Shown: positions 15,772 to 24,228, counted from the stretch's first letter. The stretch is 54,080 bases of DNA from Brevundimonas sp. UBA5936 (GCA_002430835.1 DJDA01000111.1:1-54080); one strand, 5' to 3'. Program-made: numbers and translations. Notes: generated by a model from the sequence alone, not told the origin.

Positions 15772-17106
15772 TCAGGCGGTTTCGCCCTTCAGGCGCTGGA
15801 TCATACGTTCGCGCCCGATCAGCGGGATCATGGCCGCCATGTCCGGTCCGTGCGCCTGACCCGTCAGGATCAGACGGAGCGGCATGAACAGACCCTTGCC
15901 CTTGGCGCCGGTCTTGTCCTTCACCGCCGAGGTCCACGTCGACCAGGCGTCGGCGTCAATGGTTTCGGGCAGCAGTTCCAGAGCCGCGGCGGCGAAGGCG
16001 GCGTCCTCGATCACCGGCGTCACCGGCCCCGTAACGATCTTCGCCATCTCAACAACGTCGCCGAATTTGCTGAGGTTGCCCTTCACCGTGTTCCAGAAGG
16101 TCTCGCCCAAGTCGACGCCCAGGGTTTCCAGGCGCGGCTGGGCGGCGGCGTAGTCGATCCCGTGCACCGCCTGGGCGTTCAGGCGATCCAGATCGGTCGT
16201 GTCATAGCGGGCGGGCGAACGGCCCATCTTGGAGAAGGCGAAGGCCTCGCCCAGTTCCTGCAGGGAAGCGGCGACCTCCAGATTGTCCGAGGTGCCGATC
16301 TTGCCCAGGTGGCTGGTGATGGCGATCGGCTCATAGCCGTCGGCGCGCATGTCCATGATGGCCAGCGAGCCCAGACGCTTGGACAGGGCCGTGCCGTCGG
16401 CGCCGACCAGCAGCGGCATATGGGCGAAGCCGGGAACCTTGGCCCCCAGCGCCTCGAAGATTTCGATCTGGGCGCCGGTGTTGGTGACGTGGTCCTCGCC
16501 CCGGATGATGTGGGTGATCTCCATGTCGATGTCGTCGACAACCGACGGCAGCGTATAGAGGAACAGCCCGTCCTCGCGGATCAGCACCGGGTCGGACATG
16601 GAGGCGGTGTCCACCTCGGCATGGCCGCGCGCCAGGTCCTCCCAGGCGACGCGCTTGCCTTCCAGCTTGAAGCGCCAGTGCGGACGGCGCCCCTCGGCCT
16701 CCAGCGCGGCCTTTTCAGCATCTGTCAGCGACAGGGCGGCGCGGTCATAGATGGGCGGCAGGCCGCGCGACAACTGCACCTTGCGGCGACGGTCCAGTTC
16801 ATCGGCGGTTTCATAGCAGGGATAGAGGCGGCCATCGGCCTTCAGCTTGGCGGCGGCCTCTTCATAACGGTCGAACCGCTTGGACTGGTTGTAGCGTTCG
16901 TCCCAGGTCAGGCCGAGCCACTTCAGGTCGATCTCAATGTTGTCTTCCGACTCCTGCGTCGAACGGACCAGGTCGGTGTCGTCGATGCGCAGCACGAAGC
17001 TGCCGCCCTGCCCCTTGGCGAACAGCCAGTTCACCAGAGCCGTGCGGACATTGCCGACGTGCAGCTTACCCGTGGGAGACGGAGCGAAACGAACCTTGAC
17101 GGACAT
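15772..17106 (-). CDS. gltX: Glutamate--tRNA ligase
   Basis: 444 residues from ATG 17106; the upstream 18-codon extension is disregarded because MSVKVRFAPSPTG is the conserved N-terminus. Class I synthetase signatures: HVGN (HIGH) at about residue 16, and ALSKRLGS (KMSKS) at about 240. The catalytic core includes VLRIDDTD and DHVTNTGAQIEIFEALG. It charges tRNA-Glu with glutamate. Alphaproteobacteria commonly carry two GluRS copies, one helping make Glu-tRNA-Gln, and this could be either. It converges with the CC_3452 gene and shares a bidirectional terminator. Confidence 0.95.
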   Translation of the reverse strand: MSVKVRFAPSPTGKLHVGNVRTALVNWLFAKGQGGSFVLRIDDTDLVRSTQESEDNIEIDLKWLGLTWDERYNQSKRFDRYEEAAAKLKADGRLYPCYETADELDRRRKVQLSRGLPPIYDRAALSLTDAEKAALEAEGRRPHWRFKLEGKRVAWEDLARGHAEVDTASMSDPVLIREDGLFLYTLPSVVDDIDMEITHIIRGEDHVTNTGAQIEIFEALGAKVPGFAHMPLLVGADGTALSKRLGSLAIMDMRADGYEPIAITSHLGKIGTSDNLEVAASLQELGEAFAFSKMGRSPARYDTTDLDRLNAQAVHGIDYAAAQPRLETLGVDLGETFWNTVKGNLSKFGDVVEMAKIVTGPVTPVIEDAAFAAAALELLPETIDADAWSTWTSAVKDKTGAKGKGLFMPLRLILTGQAHGPDMAAMIPLIGRERMIQRLKGETA

Positions 17107-17298
17107 GAGGATCCTGCGAGCCTGAAAGCGAAGGCGGCCGGGCGGCCCGCCGCAGACCATGATGATCCGGGCAGGGCGTCCAGTCTCTGAAAACGTCGAA
17201 AAGGCGTCGCACCTGTGCAGGCGCGACGCCGTTCCGATAAGCGTCTAGGTCGATCACGTCCCCCTCGAAGTCAAGAGAAACGCGACCGGAACCCCTGA

Positions 17299-17673
17299 TC
17301 AGTTCTGCGCCGGCTTCTGGTCCAGAATCTCGATCAGCGCCCAGCGGATGGAAGACGCATCGGCCGGCGGATTGGCGACCGGCGTACCGCGAACGCGCAG
17401 GCGGTACTCCACGCCCGGCTTATGCTCGAAGCCTTCGTAGCCAAAATAGTGCAGTTCCCAGGGCCCGTTCTCGGTCTCACGCACCTGCAGGCAGGTCGTC
17501 CGCGCCACGCCCGCCGTGCATGGGCGCATTTCAGAGGCCACGTAGACAACCTTCTCCACAACGCCGCCCTGCCCCGCAGGGACCAGCGGCGCGGATTCGA
17601 CAGTCGATGTCTGGGCGCAGGCCCCCAGCGCCAACAAGGCGACAGCCGAAAGAGAGGCGAACGTACGGGTCAT
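17299..17673 (-). CDS. DUF4377-like lipoprotein
   Basis: 124 residues from ATG 17673. Signal peptide with lipobox LGAC (MTRTFASLSAVALLALGACAQ). The rest matches the DUF4377 pattern: VVYVASEMRPCTAGVARTTC, then REtENGPWELHYFGYEGFEHKPGVEYRLRV and a C-terminal WALIEILDQKP. Two cysteines flanking the first strand could form a disulfide. Function is unknown; proteins with this domain are often envelope-associated and next to stress genes. It stands alone, between gltX and dksA. Confidence 0.75.
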   Translation of the reverse strand: MTRTFASLSAVALLALGACAQTSTVESAPLVPAGQGGVVEKVVYVASEMRPCTAGVARTTCLQVRETENGPWELHYFGYEGFEHKPGVEYRLRVRGTPVANPPADASSIRWALIEILDQKPAQN

Positions 17674-17760
17674 GAAACATCCTTGCATAGATTAAGAGCA
17701 ACGACGGCAGATCAACGCCGTCGTTGCGCTTATCGCAGCGCAAAATGGCTCAAGCTTGGA

Positions 17761-17797
17761 GCAAACCCGAACTTTTCGTCATTTGACGAAAGTTTGC
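17761..17797 (-). terminator. Long hairpin after dksA
   Basis: GCAAAC (17761-17766) pairs with GTTTGC (17792-17797), and inside it TTTCGTC (17774-17780) pairs with GACGAAA (17785-17791). It lies just beyond the dksA stop codon. No strong T-run follows on the minus strand, so termination is likely but not certain. Confidence 0.5.
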
Positions 17798-17803
17798 ATC
17801 GCT

Positions 17804-18253
17804 TCAGTCGTCGCGGTGAACCCGCTCACGACGTTCATGCCGCTCCTGAGCCTCCACCGACAAGGTCGCCGTCGGGCGAGCCTCCAGGCGACCCAGGCCG
17901 ATCGGCTCGCCGGTGTCCTCGCAATAGCCGTAAGAGCCGTCCTCGATCCGGCGCAGCGCGTCGTCGATCTTGGAGATCAGCTTGCGTTGCCGGTCGCGCG
18001 TCCGAAGCTCCAGCGCGCGATCGGATTCCGACGAGGCCCGGTCCACCAGGTCTGGGTGGTTCTCGGTCTCGGCTTTCAGATTGGTGACGGTGCCCTTCGA
18101 CTCGCGAAGAATGTCATCCTTCCAGGACAAGAGCTTGGTCTTGAAATAGGCGACCTGCCGTTCGTTCATGAACGGTTCGTCGTCGGTCGGCCGATAAACA
18201 GCCGTATCCCCGGACACTACAGAGGCCAATGCGGTCATCGCACTCACACTCAT
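17804..18253 (-). CDS. dksA: RNA polymerase-binding protein DksA
   Basis: 149 residues. The coiled-coil region is at about 35-105 (MNERQVAYFKTKLLSWKDDILRE, then ALRRIEDGSYGYCEDTGEPIGLGRLEARP). It acts with ppGpp on RNA polymerase to adjust transcription to nutrients. In E. coli DksA a four-cysteine zinc finger follows the coiled coil; here only the first cysteine (YGYCEDTG) remains, and the second pair is replaced by LSVEAQE. That degenerate finger is normal for alphaproteobacterial DksA as I recall. An in-frame ATG at 18238 is a possible alternative start. Confidence 0.92.
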   Translation of the reverse strand: MSVSAMTALASVVSGDTAVYRPTDDEPFMNERQVAYFKTKLLSWKDDILRESKGTVTNLKAETENHPDLVDRASSESDRALELRTRDRQRKLISKIDDALRRIEDGSYGYCEDTGEPIGLGRLEARPTATLSVEAQERHERRERVHRDD

Positions 18254-18383
18254 TCCCTAATCGCGCCCCCCTGCGGCGCATGGGCCGTATAGGCAAGCGC
18301 AAGAGTCGCGGCAATGGCGTTCGCGAGTCCGTGATATGGCTAAGCTACGCTTCCGCAGGGGCAGTGTGGCGAATTATCCTCAC

Positions 18384-18407
18384 AAAGCCCCGGAAATCCG
18401 GGGTTCA
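18384..18407 (-). terminator. Terminator of fliX
   Basis: CCCCGGA and TCCGGGG (18388-18394 and 18397-18403) form a tight hairpin followed on the minus strand by CTTTGTG, 23 bases past the fliX stop codon. Confidence 0.65.
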
Positions 18408-18425
18408 GCCGAAGTTTCAACGCCT

Positions 18426-18854
18426 TCAAGCGCGCGACCGGCTTATTTCCGCTTTTGCCAATTCCACCGAAGCGCGCAGGTCGATCTGGTCCAGCACAGC
18501 TTTCAGGCCCGGCTCAGCGTCCTCATCGCGCTCTTCGCGCAGGTCACGGGCCAGACGCCCCAGAGCCGCCGCCCCGTCCTGACCGCCCAGCAGCGCCAGC
18601 TTCAGCTCGTCCAGTCGATCCAGCAGACCCGAGCCCCGGCGAATGGCGCGACGGCGGCGCTCCGTCGGGTCTTCCACGCCCTGCAACGCCATCAGAGCCG
18701 CAGCGCTCGCGACGCCTGACGCGGATGAGGTCGCGCCGGCCTGCGCCGCAGAGGCCGCGCCCCCTGTCGTCGGCAAGGCGAAACCACCCGCAGCACGTGC
18801 AGCGGGTCGCGTGGTCGGCGTCGAAGCGGCGCCCAAGGGTCCGGTGACCTTCAT
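18426..18854 (-). CDS. fliX: Flagellar assembly regulator FliX
   Basis: 142 residues. The N-terminal half is Ala/Gly/Thr-rich and disordered (MKVTGPLGAASTPTTRP); the C-terminal half is helical with VEDPTERRRRAIRRGSGLLDRLDELKLALLGG and LRASVELAKAEIS. This matches FliX of Caulobacter, which is needed for assembly of the flagellar base and couples it to activity of the sigma-54 activator FlbD. The gene is divergent from flgI, in the order known from Caulobacter crescentus. TTAA-containing CtrA-like half-sites and an ftr-like repeat lie in the shared gap. Confidence 0.9.
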   Translation of the reverse strand: MKVTGPLGAASTPTTRPAARAAGGFALPTTGGAASAAQAGATSSASGVASAAALMALQGVEDPTERRRRAIRRGSGLLDRLDELKLALLGGQDGAAALGRLARDLREERDEDAEPGLKAVLDQIDLRASVELAKAEISRSRA

Positions 18855-18905
18855 GCAAGACGTCTCCTTCTACGTTTCCCACCATGCCCTCAGGGGCTGA
18901 AGTCT

Positions 18906-18912
18906 TGGTTAA
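18906..18912. promoter_or_regulatory. CtrA-like half-site near fliX
   Basis: TGGTTAA (reverse TTAACCA) matches a CtrA half-site. A second copy is at 19001-19007. The spacing is not the canonical TTAA-N7-TTAA. Confidence 0.3.
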
Positions 18913-18917
18913 CGGCC

Positions 18918-18932
18918 CGGCAAAACCTGCCG
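18918..18932. promoter_or_regulatory. FlbD (ftr)-like inverted repeat
   Basis: CGGCA-AAACC-TGCCG, perfect 5-base arms, resembling the ftr elements bound by FlbD upstream of Caulobacter class III flagellar promoters. It lies about 70 bases upstream of a sigma-54-like promoter and 63 bases upstream of the fliX start. Confidence 0.45.
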
Positions 18933-18985
18933 CTAGGCGCTGGACTGAAGATCATCCGGCATTGAATTCACTTACGTTTTCTTCC

Positions 18986-18999
18986 GGCACGATCCTCGC
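18986..18999 (+). promoter_or_regulatory. Sigma-54-type promoter of flgI
   Basis: GGCACGATCCTCGC shows the GG-N10-GC spacing of a -24/-12 element. Transcription would begin near 19011. This explains why the ATG at 19000 is not the start of flgI while the ATG at 19039 is. Confidence 0.6.
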
Positions 19000-19038
19000 A
19001 TGGTTAATCACGAACGCTCACGCAGGGACGTCTGTCGT

Positions 19039-20157
19039 ATGCAGAAGTTGCTTACCGCCCTTATCGGCCCGGCTATCGCGGCCCTGGTTCTCGCCGCCCA
19101 GCCGGGCGCGGCCGAGGCCCAGTCGCGCATCAAGGACATCGTCTCCATCGAGGGAGTCCGCTCGAACCAACTGGTCGGATACGGCCTGGTGGTCGGCCTG
19201 AACGGCACGGGCGACAGCGTCCGCAACTCCCCCTTCACCCGCCAGTCGCTGGAGGGGATGATGGAGCGCCAGGGCGTCAACATCCGCGGCGCCAACCTGA
19301 ACACCAAGAACGTGGCCGCCGTCATGGTCACGGCGGAACTGCCGCCCTTCGCCACGCCCGGCTCGCGGCTGGACGTCAGCGTCTCGGCCATGGGCGACGC
19401 CAAGAGCCTGCTGGGCGGCACGCTGCTGGTCACCGCCCTGCAGGGCGCTGACGGCGAAATCTACGCTGTGTCGCAAGGTTCGGTTCAGACCGGCGCCGTC
19501 TCGGCCTCGGGCGGCTCCGGCTCCTCGATCACCCGCGGCGTTCCCACGGCGGGCCGCATCGCCTCGGGCGGCGTGGTCGAGCGCGAGACCGGCTTCGACC
19601 TCGGCTCCATGCCGGTGGTGCGCTTGAACCTGCGCAATCCGGACTTCACCACGGCCCAGCGCATCGCCGCCGCCATCAACCAGATCTACCCTCAGAGCGC
19701 CTTCGCCGAAAACGGCACCGTGGTCGCCATCCGCGCGCCCCAGAACTTCGGCATGGCCGGCTTCCTCAGCCGGGTCGAGAACCTGCCGGTCCAGATCGAT
19801 TCCCCGGCCAAGGTCATTATCGACGAGGTCAACGGCGTCATCGTCATGGGCGAGGCCGTCCGCATCTCGACCGTGGCCGTGGCCCAAGGCAACCTGACCG
19901 TCTCGGTCCAGGAGACCCCTCTGGTCAGCCAGCCCGAGCCGTTCAGCCGTGGCGGCCAGACCGTCGTCGTGCCCCAGTCGGACATCAGCATCTCCGAGGA
20001 AACCGGACGCCAGATGCGGATCGTGGGCGGCTCGACCTCCCTGTCCACCCTGGTCAACGGCCTGAACGCCCTCGGCGTCAGCCCGCGCGACATGATCAGC
20101 ATCCTGCAGGCCATCAAGGCCGCCGGAGCCCTGCAAGCCGAAATCGAGGTGATCTGA
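19039..20157 (+). CDS. flgI: Flagellar P-ring protein FlgI
   Basis: 372 residues from ATG 19039 with a signal peptide (MQKLLTALIGPAIAALVLAA..EAQ). The core signatures are RIKDIVSIEGVRSNQLVGYGLVVGLNGTGDS at the mature N-terminus, NVAAVMVTAELPPFATPGSRLDV, and the C-terminal LVNGLNALGVSPRDMISILQAIKAAGALQAEIEVI. It forms the periplasmic P ring around the flagellar rod. The stop codon overlaps the next start (TGATG). The promoter carries a sigma-54 element and an ftr-like repeat, which fits the class III position of flgI in Caulobacter. Confidence 0.97.
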   Translation: MQKLLTALIGPAIAALVLAAQPGAAEAQSRIKDIVSIEGVRSNQLVGYGLVVGLNGTGDSVRNSPFTRQSLEGMMERQGVNIRGANLNTKNVAAVMVTAELPPFATPGSRLDVSVSAMGDAKSLLGGTLLVTALQGADGEIYAVSQGSVQTGAVSASGGSGSSITRGVPTAGRIASGGVVERETGFDLGSMPVVRLNLRNPDFTTAQRIAAAINQIYPQSAFAENGTVVAIRAPQNFGMAGFLSRVENLPVQIDSPAKVIIDEVNGVIVMGEAVRISTVAVAQGNLTVSVQETPLVSQPEPFSRGGQTVVVPQSDISISEETGRQMRIVGGSTSLSTLVNGLNALGVSPRDMISILQAIKAAGALQAEIEVI

Positions 20158-20465
20158 TGAGCCCCCTCGCCGTCTCTCCCGACCTGCTACGCGCCAACGC
20201 CTCCGCCAATCCGGCCCCGTCGGAGAACCAGAAGGCCATGCGCCGCACGGCCGAAGCCTTCGAGGCCAGCTTCCTGTCGCAGATGATGAAGCCGATGTTC
20301 GAGGGCCTGAGCACCGAAGCGCCCTTCGGCGGCGGCGCTGGCGAGGCCGCCTGGCGCGGCTTCTTGGTCGACGCCATGGCGCAGCAGACGGTGAAGGCGG
20401 GCGGCGTCGGCCTGGCCGACAGCGTCCTGGCCCAGATGATCAAAATGCAGGAGCAAGGCGCATGA
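20157..20465 (+). CDS. Rod-binding protein, FlgJ N-terminal domain only
   Basis: 102 residues. Matches the N-terminal half of FlgJ: RRTAEAFEASFLSQMMKPMFEGL, then GEAAWRGFLVDAMAQQTVKAGGVGLADSVLAQM. It scaffolds flagellar rod assembly. The muramidase half found in enteric FlgJ is absent, as is usual in alphaproteobacteria, where a separate enzyme opens the wall. The start overlaps the flgI stop by one base, and its own stop overlaps flbY by four, so the three genes form a tight operon. Confidence 0.88.
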   Translation: MSPLAVSPDLLRANASANPAPSENQKAMRRTAEAFEASFLSQMMKPMFEGLSTEAPFGGGAGEAAWRGFLVDAMAQQTVKAGGVGLADSVLAQMIKMQEQGA

Positions 20466-20902
20466 CCGCCGATGTCGAAACCGCCGCCCTGCGCGTGCAA
20501 CACCTGACGCGCCTGACCCGCGACCTGACCGCGCGCCTGTCGTTGGAAATGGAGGCGCTGCGCGCCCATCGCGCCCAGGATCTGAACGAGGGGATGGCCC
20601 AGACGCAGGAGATGGCCAACCTCTATCGTCGCGAATCCGCCCAGGTGAAAGCCAACCCGGCCGCCATCGCCGTCGCGCCGGAGGCCGATCGTCACGCCCT
20701 GATCAAGGCGACCGAGGCCTTTGAAGCGGTGCTGGCCGAGCACGCCGTGACCGTGGAAGCGGCGCGCCAAGTCTCCGAAGGCCTGGTCCGCACCATCGCT
20801 GCCGAGGTGGCGGGCGCCCGCGCACAGGGCGTGGGCTATGGCGCTTCTGGCCAGGCCATGCAGGGCGACGGGCGGGCTGTGGCGTTGAATCGCACCGCCT
20901 GA
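20462..20902 (+). CDS. flbY: Flagellar protein FlbY-like
   Basis: 146 residues, mainly alpha-helical. The stretch AALRVQHLTRLTRDLTARLSLEMEALRAHRA is heptad-like and resembles FlgN-type chaperones. In the middle YRRESAQVKANPAAIAVAP is typical of the Caulobacter protein called FlbY that follows flgI. Its role in flagellar assembly is known only loosely. The start overlaps the rod-binding protein gene by four bases. I am confident it belongs to the flagellar operon, less so of the name. Confidence 0.65.
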   Translation: MTADVETAALRVQHLTRLTRDLTARLSLEMEALRAHRAQDLNEGMAQTQEMANLYRRESAQVKANPAAIAVAPEADRHALIKATEAFEAVLAEHAVTVEAARQVSEGLVRTIAAEVAGARAQGVGYGASGQAMQGDGRAVALNRTA

Positions 20903-20949
20903 CGCCAACCGTCGCCATTCCTTAACAGCCCGCGTCCTATGGCTTTGGC

Positions 20950-22551
20950 ATGACCCTGACCCCGCGCCTTCTGGGCCTGGCCTTCGCCGCCGCCGACGCC
21001 CTGATCGAAGTCGATCAGCATGGCGTGGTGCGCATCGCCCTGGGTTCAGGCGCCGTCGCGGGCCAGCAGACGGCCGCCTGGGTCGGTCATCCCCTCAGCG
21101 ACCGCCTGTCGATCAACAGCGCGACGGCTCTTCAGAATCTGCTGGGAGCGCTTCGTCCCGGTCAGCGCAGTCCGGCCGCCGAGGTGCTGGTCGACTGCGG
21201 CGACGGCCGGATGCGCCGCGCCACCCTGCGCGCCTTCGCCCTGCCTGATATTGCTCCGGCGCAGTCCTGCGCCCTGTCCTATGAAGGCGAGCCCTTTGTC
21301 GTCGAGGACACGCCCCTTCCCGTCGGCGCCCCGACCAGAGACGCCGAAGGCTTCCTCAACCATGCCCGCGCCGGTCTGGCGGGCGGCGAGACAGGCGCCC
21401 TGCAGCGGCTGGCTCTCGCCTTCATCGACGTAAACGGCCTGCAAGGCGTCGACCCGGCCACGCTGGAGCGGGTTCACAGCCGTATCGGCGCGACCCTGAA
21501 CGCCGCCTCTCACGACGGCGCCAGCGCGGGTCAGTTGACGCCTGATCGCTACGCCCTGATCCGCAATCTGGACGACACGCGCGACCTGGCGGCGGAAATG
21601 CAGAAGGCTGGTCAGGCCGAGGGTCTGGCCCTGTCCGCCATCGCCACCCAGAGCGCCTTGGGCGGCGACGCCGCCTCGGCCCTGCGCGCCATGCGCTTCG
21701 CCATCGAAGGCTGTTTGAAGGACGGCGGGATGGATCAGCCTGAACTGTCCTTCGCCGATTCCCTGCAACGCACGCTGAAGGACGCCGAACGCTTCCGCAG
21801 CATCGTGCGCGACCGCGAGTTCGCCCTCTATTACCAGCCCATCGTCGACCTGAAGACGCGGGCCGTGCATCACTTCGAGGCCCTGGCTCGCTTCGGCAAG
21901 GGATCCGGCCCAGCCGCCGCCATCCGCATGGCCGAGGAACTGGCCCTGATCGAAGGCTTCGACCTGGCCGTGGCCGAAAAGGCGGTGCGGCGCCTGCGCG
22001 AGCCAGGCGGCGGCCTGCTGAAGATCGCCGTCAACGTCTCGGGCGCCTCTCTGGCCAATGACGCCTATGTCGCCGCCCTGTTGAAGATGACCGCCTCCGC
22101 GCCCGACTACCGGCGCAGCCTGATGGTCGAGGTGACGGAGACCGCCGCCCTGGCCGATCTGGCCGCCGCCGACCGCCGTCTGGGCGCCCTGCGCAATGCG
22201 GGGATCAAGGTCTGCATCGACGACTTCGGGGCGGGCTCGGCCTCATTCGACTATCTGCGCGGCCTGTCGGTCGATGCGGTGAAGATCGACGGCGCCCTGG
22301 TGCGCGATATCGACATCGACGCCCGCACGCGCACCCTGGTCGCCCACCTGGTCGAACTGTGCGGCTCGCTGGACCTGGAGACCATCGCCGAGATGATCGA
22401 GACGGATCAGGTCGCCGACGCCCTGCGCGATCTTGGCGTCACCCACGGTCAGGGCTGGCTGTTCGGGCGCGCCGAGGCCGAGCCGCGCACCATACTGAAC
22501 ACCCCCGCGATCCGCGGCCGCCGTCAGGGGGTGGTCGAAGGCTGGAGCTGA
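20950..22551 (+). CDS. EAL-domain protein, probable cyclic-di-GMP phosphodiesterase
   Basis: 533 residues. The first 270 contain PAS- and GGDEF-like remnants without a GGDEF motif (GALQRLALAFIDVNGLQGV). The EAL domain is at about 280-520: YYQPIVDLKTRAVHHFEALAR, INVS as AVNVSGAS, MVEVTETAAL, CIDDFGAGSASFDYLRGL, VDAVKIDG and ETIAEMIE. The metal-ligand and catalytic positions look intact, so it may hydrolyse cyclic-di-GMP. It starts 47 bases past flbY, so it may be co-transcribed and link second-messenger level to motility. Its 3' end overlaps the convergent ABC-F gene by 28 bases. Confidence 0.88.
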   Translation: MTLTPRLLGLAFAAADALIEVDQHGVVRIALGSGAVAGQQTAAWVGHPLSDRLSINSATALQNLLGALRPGQRSPAAEVLVDCGDGRMRRATLRAFALPDIAPAQSCALSYEGEPFVVEDTPLPVGAPTRDAEGFLNHARAGLAGGETGALQRLALAFIDVNGLQGVDPATLERVHSRIGATLNAASHDGASAGQLTPDRYALIRNLDDTRDLAAEMQKAGQAEGLALSAIATQSALGGDAASALRAMRFAIEGCLKDGGMDQPELSFADSLQRTLKDAERFRSIVRDREFALYYQPIVDLKTRAVHHFEALARFGKGSGPAAAIRMAEELALIEGFDLAVAEKAVRRLREPGGGLLKIAVNVSGASLANDAYVAALLKMTASAPDYRRSLMVEVTETAALADLAAADRRLGALRNAGIKVCIDDFGAGSASFDYLRGLSVDAVKIDGALVRDIDIDARTRTLVAHLVELCGSLDLETIAEMIETDQVADALRDLGVTHGQGWLFGRAEAEPRTILNTPAIRGRRQGVVEGWS

Positions 22552-24170
22552 CCGCCCTTCAGCACAAGGGTCCGGTCGACGCCCAGATTCGTCAGAAAAT
22601 CTGCATCGTGGCTGACCACCACCAGAGCGCCGTCATAGCCTGACAGGGCGGCTTCGACCGCTTCGACGGAATCGATGTCCAGATGGTTGGTGGGTTCGTC
22701 CAGCACCAGCAGTTGCGGCGGCTGCGCGCCCGTCATGATGCAGGCCAGCGCCGCGCGCAGCCGCTCTCCGCCCGACAGTTCGCCCACACGTCGATCCGCC
22801 TGCACGTTGCGGAACAGAAAGCGCGCCAGCGCCGCTCTCGCCGCGTTCGGCGTTCCTTGCGGGTTCAGTCGCAGCCAAGCCTCGACCAGAGTTTCGTCCG
22901 GTTTCAGCATCGCCGCCTGCTGATCCAGCAGAGCCGCTCGGACCGGCCGCTCGACCATCCCTGACGAAGGCTCGATCAAGCCCGCAATCAGCTTCAACAG
23001 CGTCGTCTTGCCCGCTCCGTTGGGACCGACCACGGCGACGCGCTCCGGCCCGGTCAGGCGCAGCGAAAGCGGGCCCAGCAGGCGGCGCCCGTCATCGGCC
23101 GTCACAACCGCCTCACTCAAATTCAGCGCCGTGCGCCCGCCAGGCAGGCCCGTCGGCGGCATGGCCAGCGCCATCTGGCGCACGCGCTCGACCCGCTCGC
23201 GCGCCTCGGTCAGGTCGGCCTCGACCGCCTGACGCTTGCGTTCGGCCAGACGCTGACCGCGCGCGCCGCTCTCCTCGGCCCGCTGGGCCTGAGCGTCGAG
23301 CAATATCTTGGGATCGGAGCTGTTGGCGCGCGCCGCCTTGCCTGCGCGGTCGCGTCGGGCCTGACGTTCCTGCGCCGCCTGATTTTCACGCTGCACGCGG
23401 CCGACGGCGCGTTCGGCCTGCTCCAGATCTCGCTCGGCGGCGGCCCGCTCGGCGTCACGGCGCTCGACATACAGATCCCAGCCGCCGCCATGCACCCGCG
23501 CGCCCAGGCCGGAAAGCTCCACGATGCGATCCACGCGGCGCAGCAAGGCGCGGTCGTGACTGACCAGCACCACCCCGCCCGGCCACTCGGCCACGACATC
23601 GGCGATCATGGCGCGGGCCTCGGCGTCCAGATGGTTGGTCGGCTCGTCCAGCACCAGAAGGTCCGGCGCTGCCAGCTTCAGACCCGCCAGCCGCAGCCGC
23701 GTCTGTTCGCCGCCGCTGAGGTCCGCCGTGCGGCGGTTCAGCGCCAGATCAGCCAGACCGACCTCGGCCAACGCCGCCTGGATCCGCTCTTCCAGCGTCC
23801 AGTCCGCCTCGGCCATGTCATCCAGCGAACCGTCGCCCGCCAGCACTCGGCGCAAAACGGCCAGAGGCGCAGCGACGCCCAGCGTATCGGCGACCGTCTC
23901 ATCATCAGCCGGAGTCTGCGCCTGCGCCAGCCAACCGACGGTTCCGGCGCGTGTGATCGCGCCTTCAGCAGGCGCGCTCAGACCGGCGACAAGGCGCAGC
24001 AGCGTGGTCTTGCCCACGCCGTTGCGACCCACGACGGCCGTGCGTTCGCGCCCGAAGGCGAGCGTCAGATTGTCGAAGAGGCCTCTACCGTCAGGCGTGC
24101 GGGCCGCGACGCTGTTGAGCGTCACGAGCGCGGATGCGGACCGGTTTGGGCTTGGGTTGAGCGAGGACAT
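22524..24170 (-). CDS. ABC-F family ATP-binding protein
   Basis: 548 residues with two ABC domains and no membrane segment. Walker A motifs are GRNGVGKTT (about 50) and GPNGAGKTT (about 375). Signatures are LSGGEQTRLRLAGLKL and LSGGERLRAALACIM. Walker B motifs are LLVLDEPTNHLD in both halves. A charged linker at about 250-345 (REN QAAQERQARRDRAG) corresponds to the P-site tRNA interaction motif. ABC-F proteins act on ribosomes; this one is closest to the Uup/EttA type rather than resistance factors, but I cannot pin the subgroup. It converges with the EAL gene. Confidence 0.9.
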   Translation of the reverse strand: MSSLNPSPNRSASALVTLNSVAARTPDGRGLFDNLTLAFGRERTAVVGRNGVGKTTLLRLVAGLSAPAEGAITRAGTVGWLAQAQTPADDETVADTLGVAAPLAVLRRVLAGDGSLDDMAEADWTLEERIQAALAEVGLADLALNRRTADLSGGEQTRLRLAGLKLAAPDLLVLDEPTNHLDAEARAMIADVVAEWPGGVVLVSHDRALLRRVDRIVELSGLGARVHGGGWDLYVERRDAERAAAERDLEQAERAVGRVQRENQAAQERQARRDRAGKAARANSSDPKILLDAQAQRAEESGARGQRLAERKRQAVEADLTEARERVERVRQMALAMPPTGLPGGRTALNLSEAVVTADDGRRLLGPLSLRLTGPERVAVVGPNGAGKTTLLKLIAGLIEPSSGMVERPVRAALLDQQAAMLKPDETLVEAWLRLNPQGTPNAARAALARFLFRNVQADRRVGELSGGERLRAALACIMTGAQPPQLLVLDEPTNHLDIDSVEAVEAALSGYDGALVVVSHDADFLTNLGVDRTLVLKGGQLQPSTTP

Positions 24171-24228
24171 AGGCGAACACGAGCAGCGGAACGGAAAGGG
24201 CGAAACCGATTTCCAGGGTGCTGATCAT
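24091..24228 (-). CDS. Possible 45-residue single-helix membrane protein
   Basis: An open frame starting ATG 24228 that overlaps the beginning of the ABC-F gene in another frame. It reads MISTLEIGFALSVPLLVFA YVLAQPKPKPVRIRARD and ends GPHA. A hydrophobic helix of about 16 residues followed by a Pro/Lys/Arg tail is the usual form of a small inner-membrane protein. A purine-rich site is not obvious. It is too short for confident calling and could be chance, but the composition is unlike random overlap. Confidence 0.35.
   Translation of the reverse strand: MISTLEIGFALSVPLLVFAYVLAQPKPKPVRIRARDAQQRRGPHA

Noticed and set aside
17066..17257. Small frame MIDLDAYRNGVAP.. before gltX
   Set aside because: It overlaps the gltX start in another frame. 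The first 25 residues look protein-like (VRRLFDVFRDW), the rest does not. Not supported as a gene.
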